Assembly (NCBI GenBank): GCA_034429695.1 | Contig: DAOUGC010000255.1 | Coordinates: forward strand, 1-33,941 | Direction of reading: 5' to 3' | Origin: DAOUGC01 sp034429695 | GTDB lineage: Bacteria; Chloroflexota; Anaerolineae; Anaerolineales; Anaerolineaceae | DNA length: 33,941 nt | Shown: positions 21,794 to 29,324 of the stretch, piece after piece | How positions within the stretch are numbered: position 1 is the first letter of the stretch | Layout of the letters: every line of letters begins with the position of its first letter | The notes under the pieces: generated by a model | What the model saw: the letters and a program-made list of their open reading frames with translations, nothing else | The model's database searches: none | What the model was told of the DNA's origin: nothing | Translations under genes and position numbers: made by a program

Positions 21794-22693
21794 ATGGCAA
21801 CTGATTTTCTTCGAAAAATTGGCATCCTCCCCGATCCCATCGCACAGGCATGCCAGATTCTGGAAACCACCGATGATGAGAACATGGCCATGGTCGCGAT
21901 GGATCTGATCAAAGATTCCACCGATGCGCGCTTGATCAAACCATTGATCAAAGCCGCTGGTTGTCACCGCATGGGCTGGTATGGGCGCTCACGGGTAATC
22001 TTCGCGCTCAGCCGCTTTCCTGAGCAACCTGTAATCGACTCACTGCGCACCATAGGCCGCCAGGTGGCGACAGGCAGCATCCGTCTGGGGGAGGATGACG
22101 GTAACACTCTTGTGGCGGTCATTCGCAGCCTGTGCAACATGCGCACCCACCCGGCTCTCCTAGCGTCCATCTCCGTATTGTTTGCCAATGGCACGAGCCT
22201 GAGCAATAGCCAGCGCTTTCTGAAGGAAGCCTTACAGCTTATTACTGCATGTGAAGCCAAACTAGCCCAATCCATGACGGTTGATCAACTCTTCCATCTG
22301 AAATTCGTCCAGGATTTCACCCACGAAGAACGTTACCACCCACGCACGGATGATGACATGGTGGCGGATGAAATTGTCACCCACTGGCATTTTTCGGTGA
22401 TGGAAATTAGAAACATCGCCCAGAACGAATTGTCCCGTCGTGGGGTGAGATCCTTCAACCCGTTCATCTTTCGCAATGGGCAAAAAGCAGCCACAGCCAC
22501 CCAGCTTATCGACATATGCCGCGTCTACACAGAAGATGCCGCATTTCACCTGTTTGGCGGGCATTTTGAACCGTGGCTGCAATATATTCAGCGCCCGGAT
22601 CTGGCGGAGATCGCCAGGCAATATGCACCCTGGGGAGACAATCCCCAGGCTGGCCTGGAGGGTTTTATTCAGCGCATGAGCGAAGCCCTCTGA
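21794..22693 (+). CDS. Uncharacterised helical-repeat-like protein
   Basis: Not recognised. A 299-residue soluble protein, almost wholly alpha-helical by composition. The first half reads like HEAT/ARM-type repeats: DENMAMVAMDLIKDSTDARLIKPL, then GWYGRSRVIFALSRF and TLVAVIRSLCNM, each a helix pair with conserved hydrophobic spacing. The second half has a His/Glu-rich stretch (HEERYHPRTDDD, HWHF) that could bind metal but shows no known motif. No signal peptide or membrane segment. GGAGG lies 11 bases before the ATG, and TACAAT at 21708 may be the -10 box. It is flanked by a terminator and the next promoter, so it is probably a single-gene unit. Confidence 0.7.
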   Translation: MATDFLRKIGILPDPIAQACQILETTDDENMAMVAMDLIKDSTDARLIKPLIKAAGCHRMGWYGRSRVIFALSRFPEQPVIDSLRTIGRQVATGSIRLGEDDGNTLVAVIRSLCNMRTHPALLASISVLFANGTSLSNSQRFLKEALQLITACEAKLAQSMTVDQLFHLKFVQDFTHEERYHPRTDDDMVADEIVTHWHFSVMEIRNIAQNELSRRGVRSFNPFIFRNGQKAATATQLIDICRVYTEDAAFHLFGGHFEPWLQYIQRPDLAEIARQYAPWGDNPQAGLEGFIQRMSEAL

Positions 22694-22726
22694 CCCAATA
22701 AGCCACCAAAGTACAGCGATTGGCAT

Positions 22727-22756
22727 TTGCAAATGACATCAAGCGGACGTTATAAT
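22727..22756 (+). promoter_or_regulatory. Promoter of the lipoprotein gene
   Basis: TTGCAA (22727-22732), 18-base spacer, perfect TATAAT (22751-22756). Start near 22763, 36 bases before the ATG at 22799. Confidence 0.65.
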
Positions 22757-22798
22757 TTGATGACAACCAATTAAAAGTGGGTACAGGAGAGGAAATTC

Positions 22799-23464
22799 AT
22801 GAAGAAACGAATTTTTATGGTTCTGATGGTTTTGAGTCTGGCCGCCGTGGCCTGCTCCATCGGCTCGTTCGGCGGCGACGGTGCGGAAAACACGCCAGAT
22901 GGTGTGGATCAAGCAAATGTCATTTATTCAGAAGATTTCTCCAGCACCTCGAGCGGCTGGTCCGAAGGCAGCGACGATTTCTCCAGTTCAACTTATGAGG
23001 ACGGGCAGTACCGTGTACTCGTCACCAGCGAACAGTATTACTCGTGGTACTTTGTTGACGAAGGCGGCGCGGATGTGCGCCTGGAAGTGGACACCCAGAC
23101 CGTCACAGATAAAGGTGGAGATATTGGTTTTATTTGCCGCCGGCAGGATGACGAAAATTTCTACATTCTGCGCATCACCTCGGATGGAATGTACGGCATC
23201 GCAAAAATGATCAACAACGAAGAGATCACCCTGGGCAGTGGTGAACTGGAAGTTTCTGACGCCATCAACACCGGCGCGGCCAGCAATCACCTGCGCGCCG
23301 ATTGCGTTGGCAATACATTCTCGCTGTATGCCAATGATCAACTGCTCGAGCAGGTGACGGACGACAACATATCTGCAGACGGCAGCGTTGGCTTGATCGT
23401 CGGAACCTACGATGAAGGCGGCCAGGAAGTGCTGTTCGATAACTTTATGGTGATCGAGCCGTAA
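22799..23464 (+). CDS. Secreted lipoprotein with a jelly-roll (LamG/DUF1080-like) domain
   Basis: A 221-residue precursor with a signal peptide ending in LAAVAC (Cys19 as lipid site). After a short acidic linker comes a domain of about 180 residues that is beta-rich: DFSSTSSGWSEG near the start, then GQYRVLV, DVRLEVDTQTV, GDIGFICRRQDDENFYILRI, and the closing GSVGLIVGTYDEGG and VLFDNFMVIEP. This order, a drop of substance followed by two opposed sheets ending in a FDNF strand, is typical of concanavalin-like domains in DUF1080-type proteins, which often bind sugars. No catalytic residues are evident. It has its own promoter, an AGGAGAGG ribosome site and its own terminator. The binding target is unknown. 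Confidence 0.8.
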   Translation: MKKRIFMVLMVLSLAAVACSIGSFGGDGAENTPDGVDQANVIYSEDFSSTSSGWSEGSDDFSSSTYEDGQYRVLVTSEQYYSWYFVDEGGADVRLEVDTQTVTDKGGDIGFICRRQDDENFYILRITSDGMYGIAKMINNEEITLGSGELEVSDAINTGAASNHLRADCVGNTFSLYANDQLLEQVTDDNISADGSVGLIVGTYDEGGQEVLFDNFMVIEP

Positions 23465-23481
23465 ACGCTCCTTTGCGTGTC

Positions 23482-23516
23482 AAAAGCCTCGCCAGAAATA
23501 TGGCGAGGCTTTTTTT
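23482..23516 (+). terminator. Rho-independent terminator of the lipoprotein gene
   Basis: Perfect 13-bp stem AAAAGCCTCGCCA (23482-23494) / TGGCGAGGCTTTT (23501-23513), loop GAAATA, T-run to 23516. Works in both directions. Confidence 0.92.
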
Positions 23517-23562
23517 GTATATCCAGATCTAAAACAAAATGGCCTTTTAATAAATATTTCAA

Positions 23563-23591
23563 TTGCTTTTTCCCGAAGTGAGTCATATAAT
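23563..23591 (+). promoter_or_regulatory. Promoter of the ABC ATPase gene
   Basis: TTGCTT (23563-23568), 17-base spacer, perfect TATAAT (23586-23591). Start near 23598, 32 bases before the ATG. Confidence 0.65.
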
Positions 23592-23629
23592 AAATTCACC
23601 ATACACATCCGGAAGGAGGCAGTTTAAGA

Positions 23630-24742
23630 ATGGCAAGCGTAACGTACGAACATGTTTTCAAGCGATTTGGTGATTTCACCGCCATCAACGACCTGAACCT
23701 GGAGATCGCCGATAAGGAATTCCTGGTGCTGGTGGGGCCATCGGGTTGCGGTAAAACCACCGCCCTGCGCTGTCTGGCTGGCCTGGAAGAGGTTTCGGAC
23801 GGCAAAGTGTTGATTGGCGACGTGGTCGTCAACGATGTTGCTCCCAAAGACCGCGATATCGCCATGGTATTCCAGTCATACGCGCTTTATCCGCACATGA
23901 CGGTGTACGATAACATGGCTTTCGGTCTCAAACTTCGCCGCGTACCCAAAGCGAAGATCAAGGAAAAAGTGGAAGCCGCGGCTGAAATTCTGGGCATCGA
24001 GCACCTGCTCAAACGCAAACCGCGTGAGCTTTCCGGTGGTCAGCGCCAGCGTGTGGCAGTCGGTCGCGCCATCGTTCGTGAGCCCAAAGTTTTCCTGTTC
24101 GATGAACCGCTCTCCAACCTGGATGCCAAACTGCGCGTCCAGACGCGTGCTGAGATCAGCAAGCTGCACCAGCGCCTGCAGACCACCTTCATCTACGTGA
24201 CTCACGACCAGACGGAAGCCATGACCATGGCCACCCGCATCGCCGTGATGAACAAGGGTATTCTGCAGCAGTTGGACACCCCGCAGAACCTTTATGACCG
24301 CCCCAACAACCTGTTTGTTGCCGGTTTCATCGGTTCACCCGCCATGAACTTCTTCCCGGCCCAGTTGCGCAAGGACGGCAATTCTCTCTATGTTGCCACC
24401 GAAGACTTTGCCGTGAAGATCCCCGAAGACCGCACTTCCGTTTACCTGCCGCTGGCTGGCCGCGATGTCATCTTCGGTATTCGCCCCGAAGACATTCACA
24501 ACCCCGATTATGCCCCTCCGGGCATCCATGCCGCCCCGGTGGAAGCCAAGGTGGACGTCACCGAGTTGATGGGTAACGAAATCTTCCTGTACCTGCTTTC
24601 CGGGAAAAACAGCTTCGTCGCCCGCGTTGACCCGCGCACCCGCTTCCAGATCGGCAACCAGGTGCAGATTATCTTCAACATGGACAACTTCCACATCTTC
24701 GATCCCTCCCAGGATCGCGAGAACCCGGTCGCCGTCCGCTAA
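23630..24742 (+). CDS. Carbohydrate ABC transporter ATPase, UgpC/MalK/MsmX family
   Basis: Cytoplasmic ATPase that powers CUT1-type sugar or glycerol-phosphate importers. Over 370 residues: Walker A GPSGCGKT (36-43), Q-loop AMVFQSYALYPHMTVYDN, signature LSGGQRQRVAVGRA, Walker B VFLFDEPLSNLDAK, switch YVTHDQTEAM, then a C-terminal TOBE/MalK-type regulatory domain from about 235 (GSPAMNFFPA, FGIRPEDI, ELMGNEIFLYLL). There are no permease or binding-protein genes beside it, and it has its own promoter and terminator. Such solitary ATPases, like Bacillus MsmX, often serve several sugar transporters encoded elsewhere. GGAAGGAGG is the ribosome site. Confidence 0.93.
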   Translation: MASVTYEHVFKRFGDFTAINDLNLEIADKEFLVLVGPSGCGKTTALRCLAGLEEVSDGKVLIGDVVVNDVAPKDRDIAMVFQSYALYPHMTVYDNMAFGLKLRRVPKAKIKEKVEAAAEILGIEHLLKRKPRELSGGQRQRVAVGRAIVREPKVFLFDEPLSNLDAKLRVQTRAEISKLHQRLQTTFIYVTHDQTEAMTMATRIAVMNKGILQQLDTPQNLYDRPNNLFVAGFIGSPAMNFFPAQLRKDGNSLYVATEDFAVKIPEDRTSVYLPLAGRDVIFGIRPEDIHNPDYAPPGIHAAPVEAKVDVTELMGNEIFLYLLSGKNSFVARVDPRTRFQIGNQVQIIFNMDNFHIFDPSQDRENPVAVR

Positions 24743-24771
24743 TCTGCCATCCTTTCACAACATGACCGACT

Positions 24772-24806
24772 TTGTAGCGCAAGAGCTGATCTTGCGCTAC
24801 AATTTT
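24772..24806 (+). terminator. Rho-independent terminator after the ABC ATPase gene
   Basis: Perfect 13-bp stem TTGTAGCGCAAGA (24772-24784) / TCTTGCGCTACAA (24790-24802), loop GCTGA, then TTTT. Confidence 0.88.
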
Positions 24807-24867
24807 GTTGGCAAACAAACAGCCCATTGGCTGTTGAATTATTCATCAAAAGAGAGGGAGCTTCATC

Positions 24868-26073
24868 ATGTTCGAAGATTTACCATCCCTGCTGTCACCC
24901 AATAAAAGCAAAATCGTCCTGCTGGTCATGGACGGCCTCGGTGGTCTGCCCATGCAGGCTGGCGGAAAAACCGAACTCGAAACCGCTGCCACGCCCAACA
25001 TGGACCGACTGGCCGCTGAAGGCATGCTTGGGCAGACCCTGCCGATTGCCGTGGGCGTGACCCCCGGCTCAGGCCCGGCGCACATGTCGCTGTTTGGCGT
25101 TGACCCGGTCAAACACGAAGTTGGCCGCGGCGTGCTGGAAGCCTTTGGTGTGGGCATGCTGGTCAAGAAGGGCGATGTCGCCGCGCGCGGCAATTTCTGC
25201 ACCGTTGACGCTCAGGGCAACATCATTGACCGCCGCGCCGGGCGTATTTCCAGCGAGGAAGCCCTGCCGATTGTTGAGAAACTCAAGACCATCCGCATCC
25301 CCGGCGTTGAGATCGAAGTGCGCCACGTCAAGGAATACCGCTTTGCGGTCACCATGCGCGGTGAGGGTCTGGAGGATGCCCTGGAAGAGACCGATCCCCA
25401 GAAGACCGGCGTTCCCCCGCTGCGTGTGGTGGCGAAGAATGCCGCTGCCCAGCGCACCGCTGACCTGTACAATCAGTGGGTTGACGCCGCCCGCGAACTA
25501 TTGAAGGACGAGCCAAAAGCCAATGCACTCACCCTGCGTGGTTTTGCCACCGACCCGGGTCTTCCCACCTATCAATCCATGTATGGCCTTAAAGCCGCCT
25601 GCATCGCCGTGTACCCCATGTACCGGGGTGTGGCGCAACTGGTCGGCATGGACGTGCTGGAATTCCCCGGTGAGACCCCGGCGGATGAGTTCGCTGCGTT
25701 GAAACGCTACTGGAACGACTACGACTTCTTCTTTGTTCACATCAAGAAGACCGACAGCTACGGCGAAGATGGCAACTTTGACGCCAAGGTGCACGTGATC
25801 GAAACCGTGGACGAAGCCCTGCCCGGCCTGCTGGAAACCAACCCCGATGTCCTCATCATCACCGGCGATCATTCAACCCCGTGCAAGATGAAGAGCCATT
25901 CATGGCATCCGGTTCCTTTCCTGCTGTGGTCGCCCGCAGCCATTCGCCCGGATAATCAGACCTGCTTTGGTGAGACCGCCTGCGCCCAGGGCGCGCTGGG
26001 AACCTTCCCTGCGCTGCACACCATGAGCCTGGCGCTTGCCCACGCTCAACGCCTGACCAAGTTCGGCGCCTGA
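24868..26073 (+). CDS. apgM: 2,3-bisphosphoglycerate-independent phosphoglycerate mutase, archaeal type (ApgM)
   Basis: Interconverts 3- and 2-phosphoglycerate in glycolysis/gluconeogenesis with two divalent metals. The 401-residue product belongs to the alkaline phosphatase superfamily: metal Asp22 in LLVMDGLGGLP, nucleophile Ser68 in TPGSGPAHMSLFG, the ApgM hallmark GRGVLEAFGVG and ARGNFCT, and the second metal site FFVHIKKTDSYGEDG plus ITGDHSTPCKMKSHSWHPVP. Length is typical of ApgM (about 400), shorter than the GpmI type. GAGAGGGAG precedes the ATG. ApgM enzymes are mostly archaeal but occur in Chloroflexota and other bacteria. Confidence 0.93.
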   Translation: MFEDLPSLLSPNKSKIVLLVMDGLGGLPMQAGGKTELETAATPNMDRLAAEGMLGQTLPIAVGVTPGSGPAHMSLFGVDPVKHEVGRGVLEAFGVGMLVKKGDVAARGNFCTVDAQGNIIDRRAGRISSEEALPIVEKLKTIRIPGVEIEVRHVKEYRFAVTMRGEGLEDALEETDPQKTGVPPLRVVAKNAAAQRTADLYNQWVDAARELLKDEPKANALTLRGFATDPGLPTYQSMYGLKAACIAVYPMYRGVAQLVGMDVLEFPGETPADEFAALKRYWNDYDFFFVHIKKTDSYGEDGNFDAKVHVIETVDEALPGLLETNPDVLIITGDHSTPCKMKSHSWHPVPFLLWSPAAIRPDNQTCFGETACAQGALGTFPALHTMSLALAHAQRLTKFGA

Positions 26074-26089
26074 TTTTCTTCACAACCGT

Positions 26090-26125
26090 GGGGATCGAGT
26101 GCATGGCTCGATCCCCCATTTCTTT
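26090..26125 (+). terminator. Likely terminator after apgM
   Basis: Perfect 10-bp stem GGGGATCGAG (26090-26099) / CTCGATCCCC (26107-26116), loop TGCATGG. The following tract CATTTCTTT is T-rich but broken, so some read-through into the next gene at 26143 is likely. Confidence 0.65.
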
Positions 26126-26142
26126 AATAAACGGGGGAACCC

Positions 26143-26820
26143 ATGAATAACCGGCAAGGTCTCTCATTTTCCATCTTTGGTTTCAGGGTTGAGATCCATT
26201 TTCTTTTCTGGTTGACCGCCCTGTTGCTGGGGGCAAACATCCGCCCCATTACATTGATCATCCCGTGGATATTCGTGGTTCTCGTCTCCATCCTGCTGCA
26301 CGAGCTTGCCCATGCCGCCCTGTTACGCATGTTTGGAACCCGGTCGTTCATTCGCCTGTACGGCATGGGCGGTGTCACCCAGCCCACCTTCAGCGCCAGG
26401 CCAATCAGACGCTGGCAGGAGATTCTGGTGTCGATGGCGGGGCCACTGGCCGGTCTCCTTTTTGGAGGGGTAATTTTCGTTCTGTCGATCCTGCTTGAAG
26501 GTTTTGATCTGTCCAACAGCGCGTTTGTCACCTGGTTGCTGACCACGCTCATCATGGTAAACGTCGGCTGGTCGTTATTCAATCTGCTCCCCATTCTCCC
26601 CATGGATGGCGGTAATATATTCAGCCTGATCTTCCAGATGGTATTTCGTACATCCAGTGATCTCGTTCCGCGCATTTTCTCCTGCATTCTGTGCGCGGGG
26701 GCGCTGCTGTTATCCGTTTCCACAGGTGAGATCTGGCTGGCGCTCCTGTCTGCCTGGTTCCTGATGAACAACATTGGCGCGTTGATCAACCGCTCATCAC
26801 CGCATGAATCAGCCATCTGA
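26143..26820 (+). CDS. Site-2 protease family membrane metalloprotease (M50-like)
   Basis: Intramembrane zinc protease-like protein of 225 residues with about six membrane helices. The zinc motif HExxH is present as HELAH (53-57) within a hydrophobic helix, and the third ligand region appears as NLLPILPMDGG (147-157, Asp155), the counterpart of the NPDG motif. MAGPLAGLLFG (98-108) is the usual conserved segment between them. There is no PDZ or CBS domain, so it is a minimal member. A substrate cannot be guessed; bacterial relatives cleave anti-sigma factors or signal peptide remnants. The ribosome site (GGGGGA) is moderate. Its end overlaps the start of comB by 17 bases. Confidence 0.88.
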   Translation: MNNRQGLSFSIFGFRVEIHFLFWLTALLLGANIRPITLIIPWIFVVLVSILLHELAHAALLRMFGTRSFIRLYGMGGVTQPTFSARPIRRWQEILVSMAGPLAGLLFGGVIFVLSILLEGFDLSNSAFVTWLLTTLIMVNVGWSLFNLLPILPMDGGNIFSLIFQMVFRTSSDLVPRIFSCILCAGALLLSVSTGEIWLALLSAWFLMNNIGALINRSSPHESAI

Positions 26821-27520
26821 TTATCACCACCTCCAAAATGCACACGAGATCACCGGCGCAGCCGTGGTGATTGACGTGTGCCGCGCCTTCACCACCGCTG
26901 CTTACGCTTTTGCTGCGGGCGCGCAACGCATCCTGCTGGTGGGTGAAGTGCAACAGGCGCTTGATCTGCATGAACAATTGCCAGGTTCGCTGATCATGGG
27001 CGAGATGGACGGTTTGCCCATCCCTGGCTTCCACCTGTGGAATTCCCCATCCCAGATACGCGAGCTATACCACTCAACCGGATTGACGGGAAAAACCCTC
27101 ATCCAGCGCACCAGCGCCGGTACACAAGGCATGGTGCGGGCAGTGCAGGCGCAAGCAGTGCTGGCGTGCAGTTTTGCCGTCGCCGGGGCAACCGCCCGAT
27201 ACCTGACCCGCCAACCTTTGCCTGTCAGGTACGTCATCACGGGTTATCACAATGACAATCATGGTGTGGAGGATGCAGCCTGCGCCGACTATATTTCCGC
27301 CTTGTTACGCATGGAGCAGCCCAACCCGGCTGATTACCTTCACTGGGTTACCCAACCACATGGTGACATGCCGGATGCCCCATGGCCTTCCAACCTCAAA
27401 GCCATTTACGAAGCCGATCTGGAGCTGTGCAAACAGGTGGATGCTTTTGATTTTGTCATGATCGCCAGCCGCCAGCCATCCACCGGGTTGCTGGAACTCA
27501 TCCCCCATCCGGTGAAATAA
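26804..27520 (+). CDS. comB: 2-phosphosulfolactate phosphatase family protein (ComB-like)
   Basis: Member of the ComB family, which in methanogens removes phosphate from 2-phosphosulfolactate during coenzyme M synthesis. The 238-residue product has the conserved VVIDVCRAFTTAAYAFAAGA (with Asp24, Arg27), GEMDGLPIPGFHLWNSPSQI, TSAGTQGM and the closing YEADLELCKQVDAFDFVM. Bacteria that lack methanogenesis often carry this gene; in them it may act in sulfolactate metabolism or another phosphatase reaction. No other coenzyme M genes are in the window. The start overlaps the previous gene by 17 bases, so translation is probably coupled, though no functional link is known. Confidence 0.85.
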   Translation: MNQPSDYHHLQNAHEITGAAVVIDVCRAFTTAAYAFAAGAQRILLVGEVQQALDLHEQLPGSLIMGEMDGLPIPGFHLWNSPSQIRELYHSTGLTGKTLIQRTSAGTQGMVRAVQAQAVLACSFAVAGATARYLTRQPLPVRYVITGYHNDNHGVEDAACADYISALLRMEQPNPADYLHWVTQPHGDMPDAPWPSNLKAIYEADLELCKQVDAFDFVMIASRQPSTGLLELIPHPVK

Positions 27521-27523
27521 ACC

Positions 27524-28114
27524 TCACTCCAGTTTTCGAATCATAAAAAACGCCGCCTCGCGTTCAGGCTCAGGATCGGCGTCGTGATTGCTGTAAAAAG
27601 CCGTGTGCATGGTTTCCACCTCAAACCCAACCGAGCGGTAAAAACGGATCGCGCGCACGTTGGTATTTTGTGTCTCCAGCCACAGGGCGCGGTATTCATT
27701 TTTTTGAGCTACGGCAGCCACATGGTTCATCAGCATCCGTCCCACACCTGAGCGCATGCAATCTGGATGCACATGGAACTCCCACACCCGCACGACCCTG
27801 TTCCAATCCATGCGTTCACAGATGGCAAATCCTGCCAATCGGTCATCCCTGTATGCCGCAAAGGACAAACCGTGCTTGAGATAATCCAAAAAGCGCGACA
27901 TATCCTCAGAACCAAAATCCTCGCGGTAACTGGCCGTGTGAGGTTCGCTCAACCGTTCCAACCTGCCGCGGATCACAAACTCAGCATCGCTTTCTTCTTT
28001 TTCCAGAGTGTAGCGGAATTCCGAGGTGTACCCGGTCACCACCGAAAGCGCCAGTTCCCCGGTCAGGTGGGTTAATGGTCGTATTTCCACATCGTGATTG
28101 ATGATTGGTTTCAT
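27524..28114 (-). CDS. GNAT family N-acetyltransferase
   Basis: Cytosolic acetyl-CoA-dependent acyltransferase of 196 residues. The GNAT core runs from about 80 to 180: AGFAICERMDW (strand 4 region), RVWEFHVHPDCMRSGVGRMLMNHV with the acetyl-CoA-binding loop RSGVGR, ALWLETQNTNVRAIRFYRSVGFEVE with the usual Asn and Tyr residues. The first 75 residues are a less conserved cap. The acceptor cannot be named; the family modifies proteins, antibiotics, polyamines and amino acids. GGAGG precedes the ATG. It converges on comB with only three bases between stop codons, and is divergent from rnhA. Confidence 0.9.
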   Translation of the reverse strand: MKPIINHDVEIRPLTHLTGELALSVVTGYTSEFRYTLEKEESDAEFVIRGRLERLSEPHTASYREDFGSEDMSRFLDYLKHGLSFAAYRDDRLAGFAICERMDWNRVVRVWEFHVHPDCMRSGVGRMLMNHVAAVAQKNEYRALWLETQNTNVRAIRFYRSVGFEVETMHTAFYSNHDADPEPEREAAFFMIRKLE

Positions 28115-28158
28115 CCAGTTTCCTCCACTGCATGGCCCGAACGGGTAAAATCAACCCC

Positions 28159-28650
28159 ATGCAATCATATATCATCCATACTGATGGAGCCTGTCATGGC
28201 AACCCCGGCCCCGGTGGATATGCCGCCCTGATCAAACAGGGCGGGCAGCGCCGTGAAATCAGCGGCGGATACCGCCTGACCACCAATAATCGCATGGAAT
28301 TACTGGCGGCAATCACCGCGCTGGAGTCCCTCCCGTCGCCTGCCACCGTCACCCTGTTTTCTGATTCACGCTACCTGGTGGATGCTGTCAATCAGGGTTG
28401 GTTGGAAAGCTGGCACGCCAAAGGCTGGAAACGCGGAACCCGTCCCATCCCCAATGCCGACCTGTGGAAACGCCTGATGACCCAGAACAGCCGTCACAAG
28501 GTTACCTACCGGTGGGTGGAAGGACACGCCGGCGACCCGGATAACGAACGCTGCGACCGCCTGGCGGTACAGGCAGCCAGCCGCAAGGACCTGCCCCCCG
28601 ACCCGGGCTACACCCCCAACGCCCCCGCGCCGCAACCTTCGCTGTTTTAA
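28159..28650 (+). CDS. rnhA: Ribonuclease HI
   Basis: Cleaves the RNA strand of RNA-DNA hybrids, removing primers and R-loops. The 163-residue product has all catalytic acids: Asp9 in IIHTDGACHGNPGPGG, Glu47 in NNRMELLAA, Asp69 in LFSDSRYLVDAV and Asp134 in CDRLA, with His123 in WVEGHAGDPDNERCD. The basic handle region (WHAKGWKRG) is also present. I start at the ATG at 28159, since the family N-terminus begins there and a TAAAAT box ends seven bases before it, suggesting a leaderless transcript; no ribosome site is seen. It ends in a proline-rich tail. The stop shares TTAA with the stop of the convergent gene. Confidence 0.95.
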   Translation: MQSYIIHTDGACHGNPGPGGYAALIKQGGQRREISGGYRLTTNNRMELLAAITALESLPSPATVTLFSDSRYLVDAVNQGWLESWHAKGWKRGTRPIPNADLWKRLMTQNSRHKVTYRWVEGHAGDPDNERCDRLAVQAASRKDLPPDPGYTPNAPAPQPSLF

Positions 28651-29324
28651 GCCCTGACCGGGGCAAGCTTTTGAACTCTTTTTCCCAGGAAAACCGCCAG
28701 CAGACCGCCCAGCACGGTGAAGATCCCCATACCGATGAAGGCGTCCTGCCAGAAGCGCATCGGAAACAGGCGGATGAGGGTATCTGAATACAGGAACAGC
28801 CATGTATCGCCGGTGAAAAACACGCGGTGAAACGCGGTGAACAGCGCGTCAAAGTTAATCACCACTGCCGCCAGCACCAGGATCACCAGCGCCACCGCAC
28901 CCCAGCCGCCTTGATTAACCGCCCGGCCGTAAAGCTCCAGCCAGCCGCCTGCCATGGCCCAGATGCCCAACACCAGCAGGATGAACGCCAGCACCCGCCA
29001 TGCCAGCAGCATGGCTTGCAGCAGGTTCTTTACATCCACCATGTGGCCCAGTTCGCGTTCGTTGAACAAAGGCGAACCATCCTGAAACTGCAGGTCGCCC
29101 AGATAGTCAATACCACGATTGCTCAACAAATAATCAATCGAGATGCGCGCAAAATGCAAGCGGTCTTCCATATCGAAGCCGTAGCTGTCAGCCGGGAACC
29201 CGGGCATGCGGTATTCCACCTGCAGAAAAACCGGCGTAAACATCAATCGAATGGCCGTCATCAGGATAAACACAGGCAGGCTGATCTTGATGATCCACGC
29301 CGCAATACGCGTGATGGTTTTCAT
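28647..29324 (-). CDS. TIGR01906/DUF1461 family integral membrane protein
   Basis: Membrane protein of 225 residues and unknown function. Four predicted helices: about 8-28 (IAAWIIKISLPVFILMTAIR), 100-122, 134-155 and 190-212, with an external segment of about 70 residues between the first two containing DRLHFARISIDYLLSN and LFNERELGHMVDVKNL, the parts I associate with TIGR01906. The ATG at 29324 has GGAGG seven bases upstream and overlaps the previous stop as ATGA, so I prefer it to the longer frame. Probably cotranscribed with the spermidine-synthase-like gene. Confidence 0.8.
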   Translation of the reverse strand: MKTITRIAAWIIKISLPVFILMTAIRLMFTPVFLQVEYRMPGFPADSYGFDMEDRLHFARISIDYLLSNRGIDYLGDLQFQDGSPLFNERELGHMVDVKNLLQAMLLAWRVLAFILLVLGIWAMAGGWLELYGRAVNQGGWGAVALVILVLAAVVINFDALFTAFHRVFFTGDTWLFLYSDTLIRLFPMRFWQDAFIGMGIFTVLGGLLAVFLGKRVQKLAPVRA

